27,500 nt of DNA from Chara braunii. Its lineage: Eukaryota > Streptophyta > Charophyceae > Charales > Characeae. Below are positions 16,960 through 27,273 of this stretch, piece by piece. The notes beneath the pieces are model-generated. The model was given only the letters and a program-made list of their open reading frames with translations, was not told where the DNA came from and did not search any database. Where the stretch lies: positions 1,408,710 through 1,436,209 of the forward strand of contig BFEA01000425.1 of assembly GCA_003427395.1 (NCBI GenBank), in the 5' to 3' direction. Made by a program: the position numbers and the translations under genes. How positions within the stretch are numbered: position 1 is the stretch's first letter; every line of letters begins with the position of its first letter.

Positions 16960-17400
16960 AGCCTCGTTCCACACCACTTGAGTTCAAGAGCGACACAAAA
17001 AATCACACCACTTGAGTTCAAGAGCGACGCAAAAAATCATCGAGCGACCAGCTTTGTTTTCACTTTTTTGCGCCCCAAGGGTGCGCCCTTGAAACTCAAG
17101 GGCGACTCTGCCAAAATAGCCCTTGAATTCAAGTCACCTCCCAGAGGTATCTTGAGTTCAAGTGCCAGCCCTTACCGCCAGCACTCCGGGTGGGGCCTTT
17201 TTTTTCTTTTTCTTTTTTTTCAGCAGGCGGTCCTGGTCCAGGATTGGTCAAGCGGTGGAGTTCGGTTTCAAGTGCAGCCTGTTCAATGGTTTCCTCAAGT
17301 GCACATGGAACCATAAATCGAGTAAGTGTAAATTAATCACAATTTCTGGCTTAGTGTGCACTTGAAACTCAAGTATTTTCCAGTGGTGTGGAACGAGGCT
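16960..17400. mobile_element. Inverted-repeat element E2 (MITE-like, 441 bp)
   Basis: Lies directly after E1. The 19-bp ends AGCCTCGTTCCACACCACT are exact inverted copies (16960-16978 and 17382-17400) and match the ends of E1. Flanks TATAG and CATAG again contain ATAG. The interior is related to E1 (shared TTGTTTTCAC and AATTAATCAC), but the repeated word is now CTTGA(A/G)TTCAAG instead of CCTTAC...GTAAGG. A tandem pair of the 35-bp unit with ACTTGAGTTCAAGAGCGAC lies at 16976-17040. No transposase frame. Confidence 0.75.
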
Positions 17401-17934
17401 CATAGAGAAAACAGATTCCTGAGATCCCTAATCTCAATCAGATGTGAGGGCGCACTTATATTAGCACTTTTTTTTTTTTTTTTGCCAGAATAGGAACTCA
17501 TATATTGCAAAATTCAATTGAGGACGCCGGGGACCTCACAGTTCAACCCGGAGTTATCCCGGCAGCATCAGCGGTTTAGGTTAGTCTAAAGACTCTAAAC
17601 TAAAACGAATTCGGAATATTAGCACTTTTTCTCTCAAGCTCTGGACGTGATTGCAGTCAGATGCGTCCAGGTCTGGCCACAATTCCCGTCACTGACAGGT
17701 GCATGTTGGGCCACACTCGGATGAATCTGCCTGCCATCACGCCCAGAGCTTTCTTTTTTTTTTTTCTTTTTTTTTTCCCACCAAATCCAATTATTCAAAT
17801 CAGCATTCAGAGGCCAGGGTCCTCTACAGAATGCCCAGAGCTTCAATGTAGTGAGGGCCATCGTGTTTTTTTTTTTTTTCAAGCATCGTCTGTTTTCCTC
17901 TTGTCCTGGGGTGAGAGGCGGGTGCCTGACAAAN
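17401..17934. other. Poly-T rich spacer with one ambiguous base
   Basis: Long T runs at 17468-17482, 17754-17776 and 17866-17879. No gene seen. Base 17934 is N, the only ambiguous base in the window. It lies just before the readable part of the LINE. Confidence 0.6.
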
Positions 17935-19504
17935 CTGAGGGCACTTTGTTCCCAGCACTGGGTAACTACTCTACAAGAGAGGCCGATGCTGCGCAGCCTT
18001 GACTGGGTCATTCAGAACACACCGAACTCAATTCCCATGACTATCTTCAGGGTGTCACATATCACACACGAAGGGGTGCAGCTGCATGCCTATGATCCAG
18101 ATATGCCAGGGGCCAGGTGGGCCTCCCTGAAAAGGAACCAGGAACTGGACTGTGCAGCACCGGTGCGTGGTTTAATAAGAATTCGAGTCGTGGGATCTAA
18201 GGACACAGGGTATTATTCATATGAGATGTCCACCCCTATAGGCAACCTACCTTTTGATCCACAAGAGTGGGAATGGAAGGGCCGCAACCCCGTCCCGGTA
18301 TGGCAATACTCAGTCAAGGAGGGATATAAAAGGGCTCATGCCTTCCACCCGTCCAGAACAGGTGGAAGAGAGATTCGCCGCTATCTGAGGAAAACCTGAC
18401 TCACATTCCATGGGCTACCTACACTCGCATTATGCCAACCTCCCACAGAGCCCTTCAATGGCAAATAACCCATCGCTATCTCCGACGCCCGACTGGTTAA
18501 CAATGAGATCTAACTTAGAGCAGGCGGGAGTCCAATCGCCCATCTGCGCTCATTGTGGACCCAGCGCCCAACCACGAAGGGCGGATCTCGAGCACTGCCT
18601 TCTAGACTGTCCACTGGCGAAAAGAGTATGGCAATGGTGGGATGCGATGTGGCACATGCTTACGGGCGTCGTCTTCCACTGCAATGTTCCTCTCATTTTG
18701 TTAGGGAAAAGTGAGAATATCCCTTCTGCATGGACAGCCTTCCAGCGCAATCTGTTTAAACACATGAGGTTGGCTGTCCTCATGGTCATATGGCGTGTAA
18801 GATGTTCAGCAGAACGGCAAGAGGCGGCCTTTGGCATTTGTCAAGCCAAAGCTGAGCCGGTAGAAGTCATTCATGCTAACTTAGCAAAAGCCAGCAGAAA
18901 ACTCATGAAAGCATTGGCGGCAACCCGAGATGAGCACAGTAGGAGGCAAGCCGTGTCCGCCTTCCGAAATCTGTGGCTTGACCCCAGTATGAAGATGGGA
19001 GAGGTGAATGAAAATGAGAAACTGACATGGAAAAACTGGGCCGCACAGGATGACCGGTGGTCTTACCGGGGTGCTGACTGTTTTCCTGCACCACTACCGG
19101 GTCAGGCATGGGATGCCATGGAAGTGCTGAATCCGGTAGCTGTCACGCCCGCCTACGTCCACAATGGGAAGCCTTTCCAGCCTTCGCGGGAGGCGCAATC
19201 CCCCCTGACGCCCGCCCAAATGTCGCCCCCAGCCCAGTCGGCCTCTTCCCTGGCCACACGGTCGCCCCCTCCCCCACTGTCGTCATGCCCCTCGCCTCTT
19301 ACCCCACCTCCGCCACCTTTGTCCCTGCCGAGAGTCTCTCTCCGGCCCGCCTCTTCCTCTTGTCCTCGCTCCTCGACCACTTCGGATACACTGCAATCCT
19401 CCTTGCCCCCTTCGCTTCCGCTCGATTCCCCACCCCTGACACCATTTCCACCTCCTCCGCTTCCTCCACGTTCTCCACCCGATATCCTTCCCCCCCCCCC
19501 CTGA
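17851..19504 (+). pseudogene. LINE (non-LTR) ORF2 C-terminal part with zf-RVT zinc finger
   Basis: The first segment (to 18399) carries sequence typical between RT and the C-terminal zinc finger of plant LINEs (FDPQEWEWKGRNPVPVWQYS, VKEGYKRA). Short frame changes near 18396 and 18485 separate it from the second segment; the frame between reads HRALQWQITHRY. The zinc finger is CAHC (18545-18556), then HCLLDCPLAKRVWQWW (about 18593-18640), the C..C/H....C layout of the reverse-transcriptase zinc-binding domain. About 250 more residues follow, ending in a Pro/Ser-rich tail (SPPPPLSSCPSPLTPPPPPL, to 19504). The RT catalytic domain and endonuclease are absent, so the copy is 5'-truncated. No poly(A) or target duplication was found. 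Confidence 0.7.
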
Positions 19505-19528
19505 ATATTTGACAGCGCCTCCTAGGAT

Positions 19529-19993
19529 GTGCCTAGGATTACAATGACGCCCCCAACACCTTCAGGCAGACAACAACTTATTACGCAATGGGGGGAAAAG
19601 GAAGGACCTAAAAGTACAAAGGGGGGTGGAAGATCGCGGGGAAGGGAGCATGTTGGCATACAGGAGAGACAAAGAAGTCCGCAGAGACAGAAAACTTCAT
19701 ACGGTACGCCGGACTACTACACAGCAACGACCTCGGTGTTGCACTGCACCTTCGGAAAGTGCCTCTGCCCGGCAGCGGGGGCGAGGAAGGGGATACAACA
19801 GAGTGTAACACATGGACTACAACTGGGAAACTGGTTCTGGCCCTACAGCGGGTGTGACGAAGGGGATAAACAAAGTCTAACAGAAGGAGCATTGTTGAGG
19901 AACTGGCTATGCTCCTACAGTGCGTGCGAGGAAGGGCATAAAATGCAGTGTAACGTTGGATGTGGTGAAGGGGGTCAAAGGAGGCCAACGTAA
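19529..19993 (+). other. Open frame with 24-residue repeats after the LINE
   Basis: A 154-codon frame starts 22 bases after the LINE stop. Its second half is a 72-bp minisatellite of two full units and a third diverged one (19778-19849, 19850-19921, 19922-19993), kept in frame. The repeat consensus has G-x-x-(E/K)-G near the start and (G/R)NW...(P/S)YS at the end. Cys residues recur (GCDEG, ACEEG, GCGEG). It may be an extension or 3' region of the LINE; I recognise no family. Conservation of the unit length in codons hints at, but does not prove, translation. Confidence 0.4.
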
Positions 19994-20292
19994 ATGGCTT
20001 TGGGATACACTGGTCCTCCAGCAGCACGGAGGCCAACTGCTGTGTACTTTACTTCCAAAAATGGATGGTGTTTGCTCGTGTTTAAAGCATGGTAGACATG
20101 TGGCATGAGATGTTTCTGCTAGTATGTTGTCTTCATCACAATTTTGCCCGGGTAATCAATAATGACTGCCCAGGCTGATGTATGTTGGGACGCGGGACTG
20201 CTCAGTCAATCCTCTGGTCTCCAGAGTAATCAATGCTGGCAGGACTCTAACATAACCCTTTCTCTAACACATTTCAATTTCAATCTATATTT

Positions 20293-20430
20293 GGGACGCT
20301 GGACCCGTTTTCCAACAGGTGTTGCTCCCCACCAATAGATGGAGCCTCCCCTCAGGTGCTAGTGGTGTCTGTTCTAACCAGCACCACTAACACTGAAAGG
20401 GGCATTTTTAACAAAAAGAAAAGAAAAGTG
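20293..20430 (+). mobile_element. SINE-like retroposon, copy C
   Basis: Reads GGGACGCTGGACCCGTTTTC, then GCTCCCCACCAATAGATGGAGC, then a third hairpin: GTGCTAGTGGTG (20356-20367) with CACCACTAACAC (20382-20393) around TCTGTTCTAACCAG, 11 of 12 pairs. CCCCT and AGGGG can form an outer stem. The tail is A-rich with spaced G (20411-20428). The 5' boundary is set by the end of similarity; no target duplication seen. Confidence 0.7.
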
Positions 20431-20632
20431 GAGGGCCAAACATCATGACTTTTTTTTTCCGACATCATCCCTTTTTGTTTCCTGTCCTCTTGTATCTCTA
20501 TTCTCCCCTCCGTGCGTGTGTTTCCAGCAGGAATATGTGTCGTCCCAAAGAGCCGAGCTCTGTGGGTATTTTTCCTGTCTTTTGTGCATGTCGAGAGTAG
20601 TGGAGTGAGGCCTTAGCTTCTGTCTACTCAGG

Positions 20633-21928
20633 GTGGTATTCCATTCGGCCGAGCAGTCAGTCGAGACCGAAGAAGACGAGATCCCCGACGACAAAGTGGA
20701 ACTGCTGGTGATCCAAGCGTGGAGGACGGACACAGAAGGAGAATTGTTGGGGGTCCTGTTCAGAAAAGTGGGGAAAGATCACATGGAGCCGATTACGAGC
20801 AAAGCGTTGGTGTTCCTGGCGCAGCTCCTCAATGATCCACTGCTGGACATTCTCTCCCACTGCGACGAGCATCCTACGCCTATCGCCCTTACACGAACGC
20901 TAGCGCCCCATCTGTTGTGGTCGTTGTGCTCGGAGATTGACGCCGACAATCAATACTTTCCCTCCACGCGCAACTACCTGGTCGTCGGCGACATAACCGA
21001 TCTCAGTCTCTGGCATCGGATTGGAGTTCAGAGAGAAGAAGTGGGCGAAGAAGAAGAAGAGCAGGAGGAAAGCTCGCGGACAGAATCTCGCGACCCTGAC
21101 TACAGCGAATCTAGGGAGAGTGGATCGAGGGAGCAGGAAAGCTCAAGTGAACAGAGCAGGGATGAGGACAAAACGACCGTGCAGAAAAGGCTAGGGAAGG
21201 GGGAGGGAAAGTGGCATGTTAATCAATCGGGCAGATCGGCAACGCGGCTGTGGCAGGGTAATCTCATGTGGAATCCGGAGCCGCCGTAGGAGGACCCTGG
21301 GAGAGATGGTGTCACCGCCGCGGAGGGATCTAGCACCAGACAAAGAAGACGAAGCCCTTCGCCACCTCAATCCTCTCCGTCACGGCCCGCCATTCGGATA
21401 CGTGGAGATGCGGCCGCTCGGGCTTCGTCCCTAGCCGTTATCCTGCCATCCCCTTGATTACCTCACCCTCCATCAACTCGAGAACCGCCGCCTTTTCCCT
21501 CTCAGCTGGCACCCTTTCGCGCCTTCCCTGTTTTATCAACTTTATTCCACCCGACCCACCACCACTGTCTTCCTGCATGCAACCACCCGCACTCTCGTAA
21601 CATCCTTTCCCCTCCATATCCTCCTCTTTAGTGTCGCATGACACGACTGCAATAATATAGAAGTCTATTGTATGATCGCGGGAACTATCCCCGCGTGTCA
21701 GGACTAAGAAGACCTTCACGCCGCGATCCCACGCACTCTCTGTACCCTCTATCCCGACTACCTAGCCTTGCTTCCCCATCAAGATCATTGCTTTCCCCAC
21801 ATCCATCACACCATTCAGTATACTCGGCTCCCCACTTGAGATCGAGAACTTCGACGCTTCCTGCCACCCCTCCAGCAAGCTCACCCCCCTCCTCCTCCCC
21901 CGGTCATAAGGTTGCCCTTCCCCGGTAA
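20633..21928 (+). pseudogene. Acidic gag/ORF1-like retroelement protein, broken
   Basis: The first frame (20633-21289, 218 codons) has a mixed helical N-terminal domain of about 125 residues (ALVFLAQLLNDPLLDILSHC, APHLLWSLCSEIDADNQYFP, YLVVGDITDLSLWHRIGVQR). A Glu/Ser-rich acidic stretch follows (EEVGEEEEEQEESSRTES). After a frame change near 21250 come a basic part (RRDLAPDKEDEALRHLNPLR) and then a Ser/Pro-rich part in yet another frame (to 21928). Acidic, low-complexity proteins of this kind recur beside retroelements in charophyte DNA as far as I recall; that link is memory, not shown here. Without zinc knuckle or RT the class cannot be fixed. Confidence 0.4.
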
Positions 21929-22790
21929 CCCGTAGGATCCGGGACAGAACTCACGCATCATATCCGGATGACTTTCACACTCTTATCGCACGGTAGTTGG
22001 CACGTGTAAGTTCTACGTTGTTTGCTGGTGTTTCCCCTCATTCGACGGATCGCTGGCCCCCGTTGGGTGTTGAGAGAGCAAGCAGGAGTTTCCTTAAGAT
22101 TGGAACCCTCTGAACGTGATATATGTGCCGAACTCCTTTCCGTAAGCGTGCGACTTTCTGCGCGACGGTACTTCGGGGGTTGATCACGAAGGGCCCGCCC
22201 AATTACATGAATGCCGTAGTCTTTTGGAAAAAGGGTGGTCCCACGACAGTTGGTAATTGATCGCGCCTTAGCGAACACGTAAAAAACTGTTGCCATAGAT
22301 TCTCTCTTGTTCTGCTGTGAGGTTGAGGGATTTTGGCGTGATCGCCACGCGGAGAAATCTTTTTGAATTTTCCACTGCCCACACGGGCTCTCAGAATTTC
22401 TTTTGTAATTACTAATTAAGACTTAAATTAGGGTACGAATTTGGGTGCATCGTAATTCTGCTTGCAACTGCACGATGCTTCTTGCTTGCCAGCACTTTGC
22501 TGCGCCAACGCCGCCAAGGTTTGTGCTCTGGTTTCTCCACGCCTTAATCTCGCGTGTAATTGTAACCTTCTTGGCAAGCGCAAATATAACTGTAATCTTC
22601 TCATTCTTGATATCTTCGTTGCGCCCCTGCGAGCGCATGCTTCGATCTTATTGGCCTAAACAGTGCATGATTGGATCGATGCGTGGAGAGTGGCTACATC
22701 TCCCACGCCACAACCTTGCCATGCAGCCATAGACACTTCCTCTCTTTTTCCTTCCTCCCACTCAGGCACAATCTCGGTTATCTCGCACGG
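21929..22790. other. No gene seen
   Basis: Mixed-composition DNA with short, unsupported open frames on both strands. A T/A-rich segment at 22360-22440 (AATTACTAATTAAGACTTAA) precedes the possible promoter. I see no repeat shared with the rest of the window. Confidence 0.45.
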
Positions 22791-22798
22791 ATGCTCAT

Positions 22799-22890
22799 GC
22801 TATAAATCTGGCAGGCACGATAAACTCGCTCTCTAATCAACTTTGGAGTTAGCGTGGTCGAGAGGATCGACTAATGGGCAGGAGCAAAAC
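22799..22890 (+). promoter_or_regulatory. Possible TATA promoter and short first exon
   Basis: A TATA-like box (CTATAAATC) at 22799-22807 lies about 70 bases before ATG 22873. ATGGGCAGGAGCAAAACG runs straight into GTGAGT, a consensus plant donor, giving a six-codon first exon (MGRSKT). Box, spacing and donor suit a small first exon, but no second exon was found downstream, so this could be chance. Confidence 0.25.
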
Positions 22891-23065
22891 GGTGAGTCGG
22901 GAGTTGGGCGATCCGACGGGAAGGTGCTTGGTATGTGGGGTTGACGTGTGGCTGCGAAGGACTGTGGCACATGGGCGAACCTGGCTTGCATGTTCAGACT
23001 AAGTGGGGTGACAAAGCGTTGTGAGCACTAGGTGAGAAGCAACGGATTGCCAGCATCGGGGTGGT

Positions 23066-23067
<2 letters not shown>

Positions 23068-23143
<76 letters not shown>
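23068..23143. repeat. (AG)n microsatellite, 38 units
   Basis: 76 bases of uninterrupted AG. Frames through it code for Arg/Glu or Ser/Leu runs and are not genes. Confidence 0.97.
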
Positions 23144-23147
<4 letters not shown>

Positions 23148-24510
23148 CGAGAACGGGAGGTGTTGGAATGAGGTTTTTCTTCGACTCTTCTGCGTAATTT
23201 TGATGCTTGGTGCAAACCATCTATTTGTTCATGGTTATTTCGGGTCTTTCTTTTCTGTGAATTGGTGAATGATTGAGTCTGTTCCCCCCCCGCCCCTTCC
23301 TCCTTCTACTTAGTTGCCAACTTCGTTAATTGATTGCCTACACTCAGGCTCGATCCATGTATGTTCTCTGGCTAGCTCCCTGAAATGGTATGATGTGAGT
23401 AACTGGATGTTTTGATGCATGAGTGCTTGTTGTTTCCTTGCCTTTTTTCTGCAACATGGATGAGCATGCTGGTTGATTAGCTGTTTGTCTCACACTGAGC
23501 CTATCAGCGACATCTCTGGGCTGACAGGTCGATGTATATGTGTTGAAGATCGCGAAAATTCCCAGCCTGATTGAACGAAGATCGTGTGCATGCCCGTGTT
23601 CGCCCGTGTACGCCTGACTGAAGGAGGTCATTGTGTACACGTGTGTCTATAGGATTTGCCCCTGATCCGGTTGTCGGCCGAGCACCCCGAATGTATGGAT
23701 TCCCACCCCACCCCGCAACATGAATGTCGAGACGTCCTTCCGGATCACTGACCGCGAGTGTCTGAGGGATTGCGAGTTCCGAGAATATTAGGAACGAGCA
23801 TGTTTTTGTGCATGCTCGAGGACCGAGCTCCCAAAATTTCCATTCCCAACAGGAACCGAGCGCATTTGCGAGTGGGATATTGGGCGGTCCTTAAAATGTA
23901 TTCCCCATCTCCTCAACTGTCCCCGCCCGTACACGTGTCAGATACATCCGTGAGCGAGATATTGTTATCCTTGGAACAAAGTTCCCTTCCTATCACCGTC
24001 TATTTCCCTTCCACTACCTGACCATTACCCCTTGGCGAGCACTCGCCCCCTACTGGCCACAAGCCCAGTGTCCCGAGTGCCTGCAAGACCACGCCTACCC
24101 AACATCAGGATTCAGCCGTCGAACCCGCTCGGAAGCTGAACAACGGGAGCACAGCCTTCGGCTGAGGCCGGTGGGCGGCCACTTCCGATTATGAGATCTG
24201 CAAAGCCCCCCAACGACGGGGATTGCACCAGCGGGACAGCCATGGCGTCCCGATGGTAAACAAAATACGAATCAGTCCCAGACGACGGGACCAACGGAGG
24301 TGACCGCCCCGTTCCCCGAGGACTAAAACGGAACCCCCGTCCTTCGCCCACTCGCACCCGCTTGCATTCATATCTCTGAAACTTGACGTTGGAAATCTCA
24401 GTTCCGACCTGGGACTCCACCCCCATTTTTCTAAAATTCGTGGCACACCCCTTTTTCGCACTTCCAGGCCCACTATCACTCTGAACAGGAAGTCGCGCTG
24501 GGAGTGAGGT
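23144..24510. other. Spacer and probable 5' LTR region of the Ty3 element
   Basis: No gene seen. The part before the primer site should contain the 5' LTR; a start near 23760 (TGTCTGAGGG) is possible, but no TG...CA pair or second LTR is available to confirm it. Open frames here show no known motif. Confidence 0.3.
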
Positions 24511-24523
24511 TGGTATCGGAGCC
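24511..24523 (+). other. Primer-binding site for initiator tRNA-Met
   Basis: TGGTATCGGAGCC differs at one base from TGGTATCAGAGCC, the complement of the plant initiator tRNA-Met 3' end used by most Ty3 and copia elements. It lies about 150 bases before the gag ATG, the expected place just inside a 5' LTR. Confidence 0.6.
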
Positions 24524-24674
24524 GACATGAGGCAAGCTCGAGGAGTGCCAAGCCGGTAGGCCCCCTAAGTAGACCGATCTGGCGAGCCTCAACTGAGGAC
24601 GGCCCAGACAGAGAAACGTGCCAAGGTACGACCCAATAGTAACTCGGAGATCGACAGGTCGATAGGTTGCCAAC

Positions 24675-25602
24675 ATGAACGCTAACCAAGCACAAAACGC
24701 TAATGTGCAGCAAGGTAGGGCACCTATTCCCACGCCACCTATCTGATTTCGAGCACGTGCAGGTTGCAGCCCCGCCCAATTTTTATTTATTTGATCCTGC
24801 CCATTACTTGGCTGGGGCATGGTTAGCCACGCTGAGTGCACAGCAGTACGACAATGATGAGGCCAAAATTAACATCCCAGCCAGATTGGGAGGGGATGCG
24901 CATCATTGGTTCAGCACTTACGCCTAGGTGGACCTTCCGACTTTCAAGAGGGAGTTCTTGCACATATTTGACTATATACACCGCAAACAAGCCTTCTTTA
25001 TGACCAAAGATCAAATCCAGAAACCCCTCGAGTGCATCACGGAATATCGCAGTAGGTTCTACAAGTTGTTCGGGAGGGATTTGTTCATTGATGGGCTCCA
25101 AAGCCGAGCAATGCGGGCGAAACTGCGGAAGCAATTTCCCCCCATCAATCACACCCTGCAACAGATTATGGACGGGGCAGAAGAAATGGAACGGAAGTTT
25201 GTCGCTAGCTTCCTAGAAGGAGAAGATCATGCTAAGGAAGGAAATTCCCTAGAATTGGCTAGGGCGAAAGTAGAGTTAGCCGCCCTCCAAAACAAATTCG
25301 AAAACATAGGCTTCGTCTCCGGCCCCGTCACCTACCTAGAACAGGTGGGAGTTAAGAAATCGATGTCAGACACAACCCAAGGACCACCCATGATGGTCGC
25401 ACCTACGCATCCTCCAGATACAGTTACCAAACCAAACAAAGCAAGCGCGGTCCTAAAATTAAAACGGGCGTTGGTTAATCTAATGCAGGAGAGCAAGAAA
25501 GAGCAGCGCAAGCACAATACCCGAATAGAGTCATTGATGTGGTCGATGCGCCCCATCGTCGTTCAAGTCCTGCCGGTAGCCCCGGGAGTAGCACCCGGCT
25601 AA
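24675..25602 (+). pseudogene. gag: Ty3/gypsy gag (capsid part), broken
   Basis: Starts at ATG 24675 (MNANQAQNANVQQG) but meets TGA near 24742. The capsid-like sequence continues in another frame: FYLFDPAHYLAGAWLATL, WFSTYA, then a TAG at 24925, DLPTFKREFLHIFDYIHRKQ, and RAMRAKLRKQFPPINHTLQQ. This matches the retrotransposon gag family (helical, with a conserved Trp and the F...L...F spacing). The C-terminal part (about 25250-25600) is charged and helical. Gag packages the element RNA into particles. The stop codons and frame change make this copy inactive. Confidence 0.65.
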
Positions 25603-25642
25603 GCCGTGGAAGGCGCCGTAGCTAATACAGGTGTAAGGATGG

Positions 25643-26947
25643 ATGAATGCTGCAATGTGTCGCCCACCAGGCCACATAGCACGGGACTGCCCAAATCGAC
25701 CTGCACAAGCTCGGATAGGAGCAGCCCCCACGGCAACTGCACCTGTGGCCAACGGACCAGGGAGGGTAGGCACGATGGTGGAGGAAGTGGAAAGGGGGGG
25801 AAGTGCGTTGTTGACCTCTAAAGAGGCTATGGAGCTCATACTGCTCGATCAATATATATCGTTGGGTTACCCGGGGCTGGGGATGATTGGCGCCATCCGT
25901 CCTGCGATTGAGGAACGCGAGGTAACAGAATGGAGGCCATCTCTCGGGAAATGGAGTCAGGCGGCCTCACGTTCGTTACAGGGAAGATTGATGTCCTGAA
26001 CATCGTTCGGGCACTAGATCACTGAATTCCCCTACCCATCAGACACCTCTTGTCCATATCGGAACAGACAAACGACCGGATGTTGCAACACTGCAAGGCA
26101 AACCGAAAACGGTTCGCCCTCGCTAAACTAGCAACCATCAAAGGAAAGGCCCGTGTCAAAAATAACCCGGACATGCCTATCACCTTGAATCCAATACGAC
26201 TGGGGTTTATCCAAAAAGACGACCATTTCCTGCATATCAAGGCTATCCCGTGGAAATCTGCTGAATGCGATGTGGAAATCTGGAGAGTCTCGTACAATGC
26301 TATCATCGATTCAAGAACAGATGTATTAACCATCTCCCTGCTGGTGGTGGAATCAACAGGAAGAAAGAAAGATTTGATCCCGTTAACGGAAGGGGATCCC
26401 CTTATCTCCGTTGATCAAGAAAATCAAAGTGGTAGGAAGAATAACAAATGTCGCTTTTAGACTAGGAAAAATTTATGTCTTGGGGGATGTCGTGGTTTTA
26501 AATATGAGTACGTATGATGTCCTTATCGAATTGTCGGACCTTACTGCGCCTCAGGCTGATTTAAATTTCGAGAAACAATCAATTGTCCTCCGGAATACGG
26601 GCAGAAAACCGTACACTATCTCGATGCGACTCAATCTCCGAACAACGTTGCCTGCACTTCAAAAAGCCTGGCCCGAAGTCGTGGAACAGCTCCACATGAT
26701 CACTTGGAAGGAACCCGCTAACGAATCTGACATGAGGGACAAATGGTCTGAGTCCTCTCGAATCACTTCTGAAAGCGAGGAGGAAACAAACCCTGGGATT
26801 CTGGCCATACCGCACCAATTAATTCGCTACCTGATTCGGCAGAAAACAACAAAAACGTTCGTCCTCACGGAACGAAACCTCCAACGTACACGAACCCTAA
26901 TCTTGGGAGAACCCTCAATACAAGTGTTGCAGGTGACCGATTCTTGA
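25643..26947 (+). pseudogene. Ty3/gypsy zinc knuckle and retropepsin region, active site lost
   Basis: The knuckle remnant is CRPPGHIARDC (25658-25690); the first Cys of the CCHC set is displaced by a frame change. A further frame (26050-26460) holds a retropepsin-like segment, YNAIIDSRTDVLTISLLVVE. The catalytic triplet should be D-S/T-G; here it is DSR (Asp near 26308), so the protease would be dead even in frame. The rest of the fold follows in the next frame (26411-26947): RLGKIYVLGDVVVLNMSTYD and DVLIELSDLTAPQADLNFEK. The later part links to RT. Confidence 0.65.
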
Positions 26948-27273
26948 GAACCCCCTGGGGCCCTATACGAAGCCACCACCCCACTTCTCCCAAGATTTAA
27001 CGACAAGAGAGCCTTCTGCGACATTACGGGGTTACCTGGCTCCTTGCTCTCTGCAGGAAAGAAGATTCGGTTATTTCGGCAAGGCGTCAAGAACGAAGCT
27101 CTGGAACCTCCTGAGCGTGGCGATCTCTCGCCCTCCAAAATCGGCATAAAGATTGTCGAGAGACCCGTAAGCCCCCGAGACGCCGAGGACGACGTTACGA
27201 CGGAGAAACACGTGGCGATCCGAAAAGAAAACGCTCAGATGGTCGCCACAATGTTTTCCTAGCGATCGGATGA

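Larger units (their letters stand above)
16424..17676. repeat. Inverted repeat of about 36 bp spanning the twin elements
   Basis: The reverse complement of 16424-16459 reads CTGGACGTGACTGCGGTCAG, then ATTCGTCCAGGTCTGG. At 17641-17676 the plus strand reads the same with three substitutions. The arms lie 1.2 kb apart and enclose both inverted-repeat elements. They may be the ends of a larger element, or two copies of another repeat. Confidence 0.55.

Noticed and set aside
22835-22870. tRNA-like A box (TTAGCGTGGTCGAGAGG)
   Set aside because: No B box follows and no acceptor or anticodon stems can be drawn.
22994-23268. Ser/Leu- and Arg/Glu-repeat proteins across 23068-23143
   Set aside because: They are translations of the (AG)38 microsatellite.
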